From Chalara sp. BL73 (lineage: Eukaryota; Ascomycota; Leotiomycetes; Helotiales), in the NCBI GenBank assembly GCA_918026815.1, contig CAKJVC010000074.1, positions 1 through 64,000 of the forward strand: 64,000 nucleotides of DNA, given 5' to 3'. Both the position numbers and the translations under genes were made by a program. Below are positions 24,772 to 36,821 of the stretch, piece by piece (the stretch's first letter is position 1; each line of letters begins with the position of its first letter). The notes under the pieces were generated by a model. It was given only the letters and a program-made list of their open reading frames with translations. It made no database searches and was not told the DNA's origin.

Positions 24772-25331
24772 AGAATTGATGAGAAAAGCCTCATGTGGAT
24801 AGATCGTCCATATTTAGGACAGCGCAGCAGCGGCCGCATATTTAGAGGAATAATAGGATGCCTTGGTCGAGGTTCCGGAGCCTATAGATTAGATGTGGTC
24901 ACTTAATGAAACACATTAGTAGCCAGATCTGTCCCATCTGTTGCATACCCAGTCTTTGTCTTCGTAGGAAACGACGAATCTTATAGCACGCTCTCCAGAC
25001 CTCAGATTATTTTGCGAAATTTTCTCATTGACCTATTGTGTTTGGAATAAGTGTACCTTTTTTCATGTAATCGCCCTCCGGGAATTCCATCAAAAGCCCA
25101 TCCGAGCACAGAATTATCCTGAAGCTTCTATGAATGAGTCCATCTCTGGACCTTGCTTTGGATACCGCAAGGGCACCTCCGTGACTGCAATTTAAAAAAA
25201 TTGGTATCCGAAAGCCAACCAGAGACCTGCGAGTTTTGTAAATTATCTCAGAAGATTAAACAGAGCACGTTGTATGCCTACCATTCTTAGCACCAAGGCA
25301 TGCCTTAAAGCCCATGTGCGCTGAGACTGGA
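24772..25331. other. Convergent 3' region between helicase gene and unknown gene
   Basis: A 560-base convergent spacer holding the 3' untranslated regions of both flanking genes. It contains short A/T runs but no gene or structured element that I recognise. Confidence 0.5.
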
Positions 25332-27586
25332 CTAAATATTCTTCGCAGCGATGACCTTTAGGGTATAATATCTCGCAAACCGATCATGTTCATATCCCAG
25401 CAGAACCTTCAGCACATCCACCACCTTCTGGCCTGGACTGGCCTTGACAGTGATGGTGGTGGATTTGGGGTTAAAGTCCTCTACAATCATCATAGCGCGG
25501 CCTTCGGCTGCGTTGTTCTTTTGTGCGCGATGAATCTCGGTGCTCAGTCTATCAAGCACAGCTTTACGCCCCTCTGGGTCTTGAAAGGAGAGGGTGCCTG
25601 TTTCGCGGCTGCTGGATGAGGTGGCGACTTTGAGTGGCTTGGGTGGGAGAGCGAGGTTGAAGGTTATGGTCGAGTCGTCCAGATGTGGCGTACCACTGCG
25701 TGGTGAACCAATGTTATGGGTCACCGCTGGTGAAGCACTAACTTTGCTCTTGTGCCTCCGGCTTTCTATTGGGCTGCCTGGCCACAATGATTGAGTTTGT
25801 CTGCTTTGTGAAGGAGAATCATATTTTGGCGTTCGAGGTCGTTGCTCAGAATTCATAGGGCTGAAGCAGGCTTTGGCAGTCATAAAAGAATTCGGAGAAT
25901 TAACTATGATGTTTCCCTCAAAGCTGTGGCTATTTCTTGGAGAAACGCTGGCTGTTTCGCTTTTTTCAAGACTTGTGCTCGAAGGTACTTGATGAGATGG
26001 GACGTAACCTATACGGCCAGCATTGAGAGAAGAATGTAATGGTATAGAAGCAGGAAAACTCTTGGAAATTCTAGCATATCTCGTGTTGTCTGGATTTGAG
26101 GATAAAGAGGGCGGAGGGTTCGGAGGTGGAGGTGGAGGAGAATGCTTTGGGGGGAGAGGAACATCCCAGCTCCAAGCACTTCCTGGGGTAGGGTAAAAGG
26201 CTGCTCGCCGTTGCCGAGCTTCAACGGCAGCAAACACCTGGCTGGTGGTCTTGTGTTTTGGAGTGGAACTTTGGCCCTTACTTGCTTGATGTTGCTTCTT
26301 ATTGGTCGCTTCTGATAGAATATAACAAGTCAGTCAACACTACCAAAAATAGCAATGAGTCAAACTGCTTACGTTTGGCTTCGTTCTGGATTCTAAATTT
26401 GGGTGAAGCCAGATATCTGCCTGTTGGTGTTAAGTCCTTCTCAGGGCTGAGCTCTCCCTCTTCACGATCCTCGAGAGATATAGCAGAATCTTGTCTATAT
26501 TTCTGGAGCTTGATCGCTTCTGGGACCTTTCCCGTTGGCTTCACATCTACCCTCCCTGTTTCACGGGAATTTAAGCTACCTGAGATAGATGCAGTCCTGG
26601 TGACAAAAGTCAGTGGATGCATATCTTTACAATAATCGACTTGACTAAGTGAAATTTACTTACTTTATCTTTCTACCAACATTTATATCAGAGACACTTG
26701 TGCCCACTTCGCCAGCATTTTTTCGTAACCTATAGTCAGCCAAAGTCATCGTTTTCTTCTTCCTTGGTTGCTCAGGAGAAGTCGGAGAGATGTCCATGCT
26801 CGCACTCCCATCGGAAAGGTCGGCTTCATCATTGAGATAGGAGTGATCGTGCTTAGTATTTGAGAAAGCATCTTGCAAAAAGGGGATGGTCTCACGAATG
26901 GAAACCTCATCTTCTTGTCCCTCAAATTGGATCTCTGTGGCGGACTGAGCATCTGCCATCGAGGTCCCCTTTTGTCCATCATATCTTGAATGGGACTTCG
27001 CTGAGTCAACGTTTGTTAATTGAATTTTCGATGTCTCAAACGTTTTCAAAGGATTGAGGTTTTTATTATTCCGGCCGGTATTTAGTATAATGTGATCGTC
27101 TTGGAAACCATAGTAATTCACTTGGGGATCGGAGGGTACAGCCCTAGAATCGACGTGTGAAGTATCTATTTCTCCTTGAGAGGCGGGAGTTAGCAAGTTC
27201 CTTAAACTTGTTGAATTACAGAACGCGATTTCGCAGATTGGTAAGAGCATACCTCCTGTAACAATAGAAACATCTGGCTCAATGTACTTGTACTGGCTGC
27301 CACCCCAGTCAAAATTTTCCAGTTCAGCCTCAAAGTGAGCGTCAGAGGGAATCGAAGGGAGCAAATTTGGGAACTTATCGTCGAGGTTATCACTTTGCTG
27401 TATAATACAAGGCCAAATTGCTGTGTCGTTGTCATTAGAGTTTTCGGGGAAAGAGATATTAGTATATTCGGGGGTGTTTTGTTTTGCTTTCTTCTTCTGA
27501 ATCTCCTGAATGTTGTCTTCTACCCATACCTGAAGGTAAGTAGGCAATGTAATGAAATCTCCCCGAGGCATTGTGCCATTCAACAT
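25332..27586 (-). CDS. Unrecognised protein with a conserved-looking C-terminal ubiquitin-like fold region
   Basis: Three exons fit: 27586-26664, 26596-26373 and 26311-25332, giving 708 residues. I do not recognise the family. The N-terminal part is acidic and polar, with PRGDFITLPTYLQVWVEDNI at its start. Around residue 290 is a basic KKKTMTLADYRLRKNAG motif that weakly resembles a short lysine-rich motif of SET3/MLL5-type proteins, although no SET domain is present. The middle is Pro- and Ser-rich, including PPPPPPNPPP near residue 415. The last 85 residues look folded: AVLDRLSTEIHRAQKNN, then MMIVEDFNPKSTTITVKASPGQ and VVDVLKVLLGYEHDRFARYY. The strand-strand-helix pattern in this tail could be a Ras-association or ubiquitin-like domain, which is a guess. 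The start is uncertain: an in-frame acceptor (GCGTAG) just upstream could add residues from another exon, and the ATG at 27571 is also possible. Confidence 0.7.
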
Positions 27587-30257
27587 GTGCGCGCTCTTCG
27601 TATAATATTGAGTCACATCGGACTACGCAGTGCCATTTGGTCCTGAATTAGGCTCTGCGGGTGTCTTCTCTAGTAGAGATCCTTAAGTGCTTGTTGGGCT
27701 TGAGTGGCAGCCGTGTCTGCATACTTTGGTGGTATTTCAGCCTTGTTGACTTGGGTATTCGGCCGAAGGACCCTTTGGGTTGCTAATTATGTGTAAAAGC
27801 CAGAGCCTCACTCTGGATGCTCTCTGGATACTTTTATCTTTGGTTAAATTAGGTTTAATATTGTTATGAAGTGTAAAGAAGAAGTTTCAGCCCGTCGCTT
27901 AGTTGGAATCTTAAACCAAAGTGAGCATCAGTATCTATTGTGTCCTAGGCGCTGAGGACTCTTAGTAATGTTGCTTCTTTAAGGATGGGGGAACTCCGAT
28001 GGAAGACTAGCAATTTAATGTACTAACTAGGGAAATTGACATAAATGCAACGCCTGTGAACTACAAGAAGAGCCACTACATCTGCCTGACTAGATTGATC
28101 TCAACCAAGCGTGTCCTGCCACACTATTTTGGTCAAGGGCGACTTGCATATTCCTGTCAACTAAATCAGCTAGCCTGAGCCGCTGTGACTATTAAATAAC
28201 GTATACATTATTCATGTGCAAGATACAAGTAATTTAACATTTTATTGTTCTTGATTTTGTCACGAATATGGCCCACAAGTGCTTCTCTTCGAAGCTAGAT
28301 GGGCCTATCCTTCGACATGAATCGCACGACGTTCTACACAGGAATTTTTCTTACATTTAGCTATTTTTCACCTATGTTTGCGACATTATATACTTAAATT
28401 CATGACACGGAAGGGATATCGTTGTGGAAAGCGGCTGCTTGTCTGCTGAAGACTTGGCGTTCTCGTTGGTGAGCTTAAACCTAGTCACTTTGTCAGCCAT
28501 GTTGATATTACAATAAGAATGCACCCTCCGCCATGCAGAGCTTTTTAAACAGTTATAGTAGATTATTACCCTTGTATGTAAAAATTAGATTTGATCTATT
28601 GCCACGAGCGAATGCTCCTATTCGCATTTGTTTCCCTTCCATGACCAACTCAATGTCAGCCCCTGAATTCGAACAAACTGGAAGCGAGCCTTGGCATTTC
28701 AAGCCTTAGTGCCCTGTCCTTACCTTCAGCTATTCCTTTCATGGATATCGTAAATCCCACAGAAACAAACAGGCAGAATACAGATCCAACTAGATTAGAG
28801 AAGAAGAACAACGAGGGTAGCATTACTTTACCCCACAGTATAATAGGAAGAGCATTCGCAAGTATGTTCAGAGACAACTGGGACAAGCAGAGAACGTCTT
28901 CATTTGCTTTCTGAGACAATGCTAGAAGTTGAGCCAGGCAAAGATGACTTCCTTGGTGTGACAAGGAAACCCACAACCTACTCTATGAAAGCAACACTCA
29001 ACGTGTTGTGGTCCTGGGTTTGCCTGGTTGTCAGTGGAAGATCTAGTTTGAGTATTGAATACTCCGTGCAACTATACATGATTTGAACAATGAGATTTTG
29101 CCCGTAGAAATATCTACCCCACAGTCATCAAGAAGAAATATCTATAGTTCTTGGGCATGCTTAAGTCATTCAGTCGAGCCTGGCTTAAAGCTAACTTGAG
29201 GGCCTCAAACTATGTCTTGGCCCAAAACAAAATGGAATTGCTGAGTTGACCACTGACATCTCCTGGAGAACTGATCAGTTTACGGTCAATATCACTAAAG
29301 AGGGTTCAGCGGTGGAATAAGGAGGAAAGTGAGCCTTCTCCTGTTCAAAGATGCAAAGGTGGCAGCAGAGGACCTCTTGTAGAATCAATGATTTGGAGAG
29401 TGAACACCTTGATCATCCACTTCTACTTCAAAGCTAGATCAATAATAGCGCCAACCCCATTATCTGCTCAGCTACCTACTATGGCAAGGGTTGTTAGCAA
29501 CTACTTGAACGCTTACGTCTCTATGGGAATCGACAACAGATAAAGATAGGTTATCGACAGAATTGCAAGAGGACTCCTCAGAAGAAGGAAGAAAGATGAG
29601 ACGGCAATGACATAGCTAACCATCGCTCACTTCGGCGTTCCAAGTTTTGTGAAGACGGCCAGAAGTGGTCACCCATTTACATTTGTAGCTTGGTAGTAGC
29701 CTTAATTGCTGGTTCGGATATGTTTAACCCTTCAAGTAAATCTCCTTAATTTTAGAACCAAGTTAGTTCTATAACCAAAGCTGCACACAAATTTGAACAG
29801 TGAATGCATTGGTTATCTGAACCAACAACTAGGTTCATAATAACCACCGAAAAACAACCCAAAATTTCTTAATTTAACAGACGATTCGCGATAAGCTCAC
29901 CCCGGTTCTATCATCTCTCTGAACTTAGGTCCAGGTACCAATTTCTCAGCATTTATCGTCTGCCTTCAGGAAAACATGAAACTACCCTCTCTTCTTGTTT
30001 GGAAATTTTAAAATTAAGTTTAGCTTTTTGACCTCTTGTCCCAATATTAAGTATGGGATTCTTTAGAAACAAATATATCACGTGACTGATAGGAAGAACA
30101 GCCTAAACCGTAAAAAACCACAGCCTCTCCCGCTCGGTCGCAATCTCTCAAGAAGGCTGTCGATTTCTGATAACTGACGCTTCGACGGCTACCACAACCC
30201 TCAATCTACCAGACTAAGCGCCGGTGAAAGAGCTGTCACTCTCTCAAAGCGACAGCG
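27587..30257. other. AT-rich gene-poor region between two divergent genes
   Basis: About 2.7 kb with no supported gene. It separates the starts of the unknown minus-strand gene and the forkhead gene, so it contains two promoters. Most of it is AT-rich with only short open frames. An imperfect inverted repeat lies at 29752-29840. The last 200 bases before 30258 are pyrimidine-rich in places and hold a CACGTGA E-box-like site near 30078-30084. I see no transposon coding remnant. Confidence 0.45.
29752..29840. repeat. Imperfect inverted repeat with a short loop
   Basis: The left arm around 29752-29775 (TTAGAACCAAGTTAGTTCTATAACC) pairs with the right arm around 29811-29840 (beginning GGTTATCTGAACC) when reverse complemented, with small bulges. 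The spacer is about 35 bases. It could form a hairpin in DNA or RNA, or be a worn terminal-repeat fragment. No coding sequence is associated with it. Confidence 0.35.
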
Positions 30258-33200
30258 ATGACCTCACCACACGTAGCGTCAGATGAAGCGTTGTCCACTG
30301 CCGCGGACGCTTTGCCTGACCACGATAGCACTTCTTCGATCCACCTCACCGCTGCAGCCGCAGATACTTCATTGCAAGCTGATCCAGAGCAAGAAAAGAT
30401 TCCACCTTCTCCAGGCACTATTGGAAGCCCAAATCATGCAACTTCCGCAGGTGGCGATTCAAATACCGGGTTTACAGGGAAGGATGAAGTCGTCAAAGTG
30501 GAACGAGAAGAAGGATATATACTTGCAGATGAAGGGATGGGCGGGGATCGAGAAGACGCCGCGATTGCAACTATGCCGCAAACTTCAGAACAGATAAGAA
30601 GTCCACCGAATCGGCTTATGGCTGAATCCATGACTGAACCAAATCAGATCATGGATCTAGCAGCGACCTATGCACAACCCTTAGGAACTTATGATGGATT
30701 GGCCACAAGCAGTTTACAGTACTCTGGGGTTTCTCAAGAAGCTTTGCTGGCTCTTCAAGGAATGTCTAATTTAGATAATTCGTATCTATATGAGCATTCT
30801 ACTATAGAGGCAGCGGCTCAAGTTGATCCTGTTATGCATAATCACCGTGTGGTAAGTAGCTTCAGTACCTCTATCCGACTGCATGTCATCTCGGATGTCA
30901 AGTGGCAGTATAACCTCTTGCATATGATGTAATTATTGACTGAGGCCTTTGAATAGTCAGCCTATGCCAAGCTGGTGTTTGAGGACAGCGAGTTTTATAT
31001 GACTACGTATTCGATCGTTATAGGACGTGATCAGCGCATGATGAAGGCGACGAAACGACAGGAACAAGAAAGCCTTCTTTTAAAAGACGATCGACAGGAA
31101 AACGCACAACCACATACCCCCTTGCGCACGAATCAAGGACGTAAATATGTCAAATCAATTGTCAGCGAGACAGGCGGCATCTTGAGGGACGATGATTCAA
31201 GTGAGGAGGAAAGAATTAAAAAACGCAAGTTGAAGAAGGCGAGCAAAAAGTCTAAATCTACAGGCTCATCTTCCCAGCATGTATCAAGACGAAACTCTTT
31301 GGCTCGACCCGATGACCTACCTATGTATCAACAAGAATCTCAAGCAAACGCCTTAGTAGCAGCAGCAGCACTGGTTGACCCGGCGACTCTTCGCCCTTCT
31401 CCTCACGAGTGTCCTCATGTCCCTATCCATCCGCCAAATGCTTCAAGTGCTGATTACAAGAGTATTTCTCGCGACCATGTGACGATAAGGTTCAACCAAA
31501 GAAAACATCTCTTTGAAGCGGAAGTCCTAGGTCGCAATGGAGCATTCATCGATGAGCAATTTCATTTACCTTCTGACGTTGTAGAACTCAAGAGTGGTAG
31601 TACTTTACAGATTGGCAAAGTGTTTATGCAATTCGTCTTACCTGATGTAGCTCTTGGCGAAACGGGTGCCGATGTACAGCTGGAATACGAGGATAGTGCA
31701 ATTACTGATAGATACTCTGAAGGTGGGAAAGAGATGAGCTTCGACTTCGAGGACGCGCCTCGTGGTGCACCTTTAGACTCAAGTGATGATGGTTCGAACG
31801 CTGGTGAAATTTTAGAGGATGGGGAAGAGGATGAAGATGAAGATGTCGACGACGGGATCGAGGAATACGAAGAAGATATTAGACCTTCTGTGGAAAGAGG
31901 CGACGAAGCTCCTCAAGACAGTGATCAATCGGCCAATGCAGCGATCAGCCAGAATGGGAATAAGAATGGAAATATTGAAGAGCAGAATATCGACCCTACT
32001 CTCAAAGTTGAGAAGAGACGCGGGCCTGGCCGCCCACCGAAGAACGGAGTCATGTCCAAGCGAGAGCAGTTATTGGTCAAGAAGCAGGCTCTGGAACAAG
32101 GAAAACCAAGGAAGACATTGCCACCTGCGTCTGGAGATCCTGCCATTGTTGCTAAAAAGAAAGTCGGTCGGCCAAGGATACATCCAAGGCCAGAGTCTCC
32201 TGAAGTACCTAGAGAGAAACGGAAGTACACAAAGAGGAAGCCAAAGGAGCCCAAGGATCCGAACATCAAAGGTGAAGGCTCTAATGATGACAAGCCAGCA
32301 AAACCAAAGAAGGAGAAAAAGCCGAAGCCTGAACGATCACCAACTCCTACATTCAACGAGGCTGACCTTACACCAGAACAACTCGCCAAACCATCAGCTA
32401 ATTATGTGACCCTGATTTATGATGCACTTACTGAGTCGAAAGCCGGACAAATGTCTCTTCCGCAACTCTATAGGGCTATCCAACGCAAATACCCCTATTT
32501 TGTTCTGAAAACATCTACCTCGGGATGGCAAAGTAGTGTACGTCACAACTTGTCTCAGCACGCTGCTTTCCAGAAAACGGAGAGAGATGGTAAGGGCTGG
32601 ATGTGGGCGATTGTTCCAGGAACTTCGATTGAAAAAGAAAAAAAAAGAAGAACCACTCCGCCTGCGCAGAATTATTCTGGGTCTCATCAACCAATCTACC
32701 AAGCTGGCCAACCTCATAACGGTTATCAATATCCCCCGAATATGATGCCAAGCTACCCATATGTAACTCCTCAAATGCCAATGCATGGCTACCAAGGACC
32801 GTATCTTCCCCAGCAACTGAATGGACATCAGTATCCTATCCCTGCTCCTATGACTGGTCAGCCACATGCTCCTGCAAATATTCCTCCAGCTATGTTTGCC
32901 CCGCCGCCAGGCATAACACAGACTGCTAGTTCATACAGCTCACCATATGCACCAAAGCCACCGGCTTCCACACCACCACAAAACAGTCCTCCCACTTCGC
33001 AGCCTCCCCTACTACAAAACCAACAATCTCCGATCTCGCAACCCACGATGGCACAACCTACGGTCTCACAAGCTACAAATGCACAGTCACAGGTTGGGCC
33101 CGAATCGCAAGTTGCATCTCAATTACGAGTTGGAAGCCAGTCGCAGAATGGGCTTCAGTCCCAAGCTGGACCTCAACTGCAAGATGATTCCCAATCACAA

Positions 33201-34148
33201 CCTGCCCCTCAATCACAGCCTGTACATCAGCCACAAATCCCGATTCACAATAATACCACGCAGCCACAACAAGATGTTCAAATTCAACAGGTTCCTCACA
33301 AAACACTGGCTTCCCAGAATCCACCGAATCATAGACCAGCTGGCCAAAACGCTCACGTAAGTGGTCAAGCACCGCAAGTGCTACCGCAAGTTTTACCTTA
33401 TCAGCCTACATCCGATTCCAAAACTTCAATACAAGATGATACTGCTCCATGGGGGGGCTTCTTAGAGAGGTTCAAGCCTATCATGGTGAGTTCATTGATG
33501 GGGAAATCGGCGAATCCCGAGGCAGTGGTTGAATCAGCAATAAACAGGCTACTAGGAAAAACTAACGAGAGCATGACTACGGGTAATCTTCAGGAAGAAC
33601 AAGAGGAGACTCGAATTTTTGAGACCATGAAAAATGCATTGAAGGGCATACCGTTGTTCGATTACGGCGCAGTGTCAGCGAGAAGGTCTGAAGGAGAAGA
33701 TCAACGATCTGCCCAAGCACATCAATCACCAGTGAACAATGACGCTAGAGATGATCACGTAGCTCCTAAATCTCCTGCTACTACAGGTCACGGGGTGTCA
33801 AGCCCGTCTGTTTCAAGGCCATTGGTCATAGGTCAGGAGATTTCCATTCCGAATGGAACGTTTCTTACCAATGCCTTGCCGAAGGCTCCTGCTACGGAGA
33901 CTGATGTTGTTGGTCCTCAAGGCAGTGCATTGTCGCCCAACTCCGAATCTATCAACACACATGGCATGAATGGTGCCAGCACAACACAGGCAGGTCTCAG
34001 TGAAAAGGAACCTGCAGGACAGAAAAGGGCCTATGACCCGGCGGATGAATGGTCAGAACGAGAGACGAAGAGACGGGCAATTGAGCCCGAGAACGCAGAG
34101 CAGATTAAACAAGAGTGCTTGCCGGCAGTTTCGGTTGGGAATCCGTGA
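30258..34148 (+). CDS. Forkhead transcription factor with split FHA domain (Fhl1/Fkh type)
   Basis: Two exons, 30258-30851 and 30957-34148, give 1261 residues. An FHA domain begins at about residue 200 (AYAKLVFEDSEFY, SIVIGR) and continues at about 369-430 (SRDHVTIRFNQ, LGRNGAFIDEQ, LQIGKVFMQF), with about 140 polar residues between the halves. The forkhead DNA-binding domain is at about 676-765: SLPQLYRAIQRKYPYF, then GWQSSVRHNLSQHAAF and GKGWMWAIVPG. AT-hook-like motifs RGPGRPPK (about 553) and VGRPRIHP (about 601) lie in a Lys/Pro-rich linker, and residues about 897-1003 are rich in Gln, Pro and Ser. FHA plus forkhead is the architecture of yeast Fhl1, which controls ribosomal protein genes, and of Fkh1/2, which control the cell cycle. 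The interrupted FHA and early position favour Fhl1, but I cannot settle this. The protein is nuclear by family. Confidence 0.9.
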
Positions 34149-36314
34149 ATTGTAGGGAACCGGTGTTATGTTTTACGAAAGTGAAATGTGTGGCATATGA
34201 TTGGGGGAACAGAAAGCATTATGCTTTCAGGAGTTTGGGGGTTTTCGATGGGTCAAAACATTAAAGGCATGGGATGGCACAGCATTTGTAGCGTGTTGCA
34301 GGATTGGCACACTCTTGCAAGGCGTTTTTGATATCCTACTGGAGTTGGCGGCTCAGCATATATCTTGGTTGAGGTGGCCTCTAGTGCTCTATACATAGTC
34401 TGTCAGACATATAAAATATGCAAGAAACATTCTATTTTAATTTACCTTCTTTCTATTGTTACTACATGATGCGGTCCAGCCGAAATAATTCCGGCAGGTA
34501 ACATCTGTTATAAGGGGATGTAAAAGGTGTAAAGAGTTAAGGGGAGACAACGACCAAATGGAAAGTCCAAGAAATTTGACCTGCAACAGCTCCTGCCTGA
34601 CCATTCGGTCATAAGCTCGTTCTGTTTTGCGAGGGTAAAACAACCCGGGCATCCCCAATGATTGACGCTTCAAGCTTGTCGTGTGCTAGTGAACGCCATC
34701 CCCTTCCATAACAACACCCCCCAAAGGGCTCTGGCACAACGATACAGCATAGAAATTTCGCAAATATCATAAGATGTTCCTTCCAGAAAGCTGACTTCGT
34801 CCCATCTCATCTCCGTTTCGGTTTCCGATCCTGTGGTTCTGTATCAGATATAATTCATGGGGGGGGGGGGAGTTGGGTCGCCCAGCTCGAGTGAAATTCC
34901 TGCTGACACTTCTAAGCCAATTTGGCATTCGCATTCAAAAGCCGAAGTCGGTAAAACCCCACGACATTATATATAAGATTTAACATACCTTGCCCCTTGT
35001 TTGGCATAAGCATGCCGCTGGATGGAAAGCACTCTGAAAGGCACTTCCGCTCAAGTCCTCTTAGATCCTGGTGGTACCGGACTAAGCTTGGAAATTCCGA
35101 TAATGGACACACCTATGTGACACAAACTTCGGGGTTATCAATTCGAGCTCTCTCGTCATGTCTGTAAGAGTAAAAGCGGCTCGGCCGGCGAAACCGAACG
35201 AAATAGCGCCCGGTTGATATGGCTGGGTATTTCCTTTTCCTGTTCAAAGCCGCTAGATTTCCGATTATATATCCCGCGTGAAGCCTTGTTTCTCTCAGTC
35301 ACGTCTATTAGAGTGGATTGAATCTCCTCGGTACTGGGCACTGGTCCTTGCAGAAGTTACAACCTGACTGGCGAAGGAAAGCTCCAGGGCATAAACCAAG
35401 AAAGTTCATTCCCTGCAATAGAGTTGGGCTATTTGATGAGCCGTCCCCGTCTTGAGGCCTCAACTAGCCGAACCCATGATGAGATGGATTTATGGACATG
35501 GAATACGAGGAGTTGAAGATGCGACATGGGACTCAAGGGAAGTGGTCTGAAAGTTAATAATTGTGTTGGAAAACCTAGGGCGTCAACATAGCTGGTAGAG
35601 AGACTCTGAATCTCAGAGATTGAGGGATTGTCCTTGTTGAAGTAGAAAATCTTAGTCCTAGCTGTCCCGCCTCTGCCGGCATTGAAGGTTGAGTCGTGTT
35701 GTGAAGATGATCAACACAAAGTAAACTAGATAAGGGAAAGAAAGCTCTATATAATTCAAACAATTAAGAGCTATGATCTTCAAATGAGGCGGAAGTGTGT
35801 GCCACGATGGCCTCGGTGTGGGCTATCAATTCGCTTGCTCAAATCAGGGATAATAGAGACATCGCTGCACATGCATATGGTATCTTGAAATCGTCCCAAC
35901 AACCATGCGATGTCAAAAGACCGATTCAGCAAAGCTAATGTCCAATATAGGCTTTTGCTGGTAGAGTGGATTACGGCGCAGGCTTGGCCAATGGATCAGC
36001 AGTTCGCGAGTTCGCCCCGCGAGGCTACAAAATTATTTGACGAGACTTCTTGGAACGTACCCATGCCATGCACAAACGATACAATGCAGATGGCATAGAA
36101 TGAACTACGTGGGCTTGCAATGAGCGCCTCTTGATTATCCTGTTGTAGAGCGGCACATCTCGTCCACACCATAGCTGCTTAGCCAGAGAAATCATAACAG
36201 GTATAAAGTATTCAATGCCATTTTCAAATCTTCACCCGGAGAATCTCATTCATGATATGTTATTGTGTGTCTCTCTGTCCGTTTTCAATATATCACCCTT
36301 AATACGTTAAACGA
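34149..36314. other. Gene-poor region downstream of the forkhead gene
   Basis: About 2.2 kb with only short open frames and no supported gene. It contains the forkhead 3' region, a run of 12 G at 34859-34870, and the promoter side of the small gene at 36315. Nothing else is recognised. Confidence 0.5.
34859..34870. repeat. Homopolymer run of 12 G
   Basis: Twelve consecutive G residues lie in non-coding sequence, followed by AGTTGGG. This is a mononucleotide microsatellite, prone to length change and to sequencing error. Confidence 0.9.
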
Positions 36315-36821
36315 ATGTCGTTCGGGGATTATAATCGGTACTGGATACCAAACTTTGACATTAACAAGAAAGTCATCACACAAGAGATCCAGTACTACCT
36401 AGGTCCAGATGCAACTGTCCGGCCATATACTCGAGAAGTGCGTAAAGAGGCCATATTATCCGTGTTTATATCACTTGCTGACCCATATCTTTCTAGGGCG
36501 AGGATGGATTCCTTATTACAACTCCCGGAGAGTGCTTGACAGATGTACACATAAAGCCACACAATCACTACAGTGGTTATAGAGTGCCATTGACTCCTTG
36601 TATAGGAACAGATAGATGACATCTGCCGCAAATCGAAGGAGGTATGGGAAAAGCAAGCTGCTGCACGGTCACAGAAGGAGTCGGATAAGCAACTGAAGAG
36701 GCCGCTTCACCAACCTATCGTAGTTTCTCGTGGATCAAAGTCAGACTCAAGACACCGCCATCATCGCGACGAGAGACGCCGTTCAGGCGAGAGTCGACAT
36801 GGAGAAGGGTCCAGATGGTGA
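36315..36821 (+). CDS. Small basic conserved fungal protein of unknown function
   Basis: Three exons, 36315-36437, 36497-36544 and 36606-36821, join in frame to 128 residues. I do not recognise a named family, but the sequence behaves like a conserved gene: phase-0 introns with good GT and AG signals, a middle exon of only 48 bases, and a compact N-terminal half. That half includes ITQEIQYYLGPDATVRPYTR and, across the second intron, GEDGFLITTPGECLTDEQIDDI, which looks like a small alpha-beta fold. The C-terminal 45 residues are rich in Arg, His, Lys and Ser (RHRHHRDERRR) and probably disordered and nucleic-acid binding or nuclear. It stands alone in a gene-poor stretch. No function is proposed. 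Confidence 0.75.

Noticed and set aside
28656..28976. 106-codon minus frame with hydrophobic stretches
   Set aside because: It lies in AT-rich non-coding sequence, and the hydrophobic residues follow from T-rich codons.
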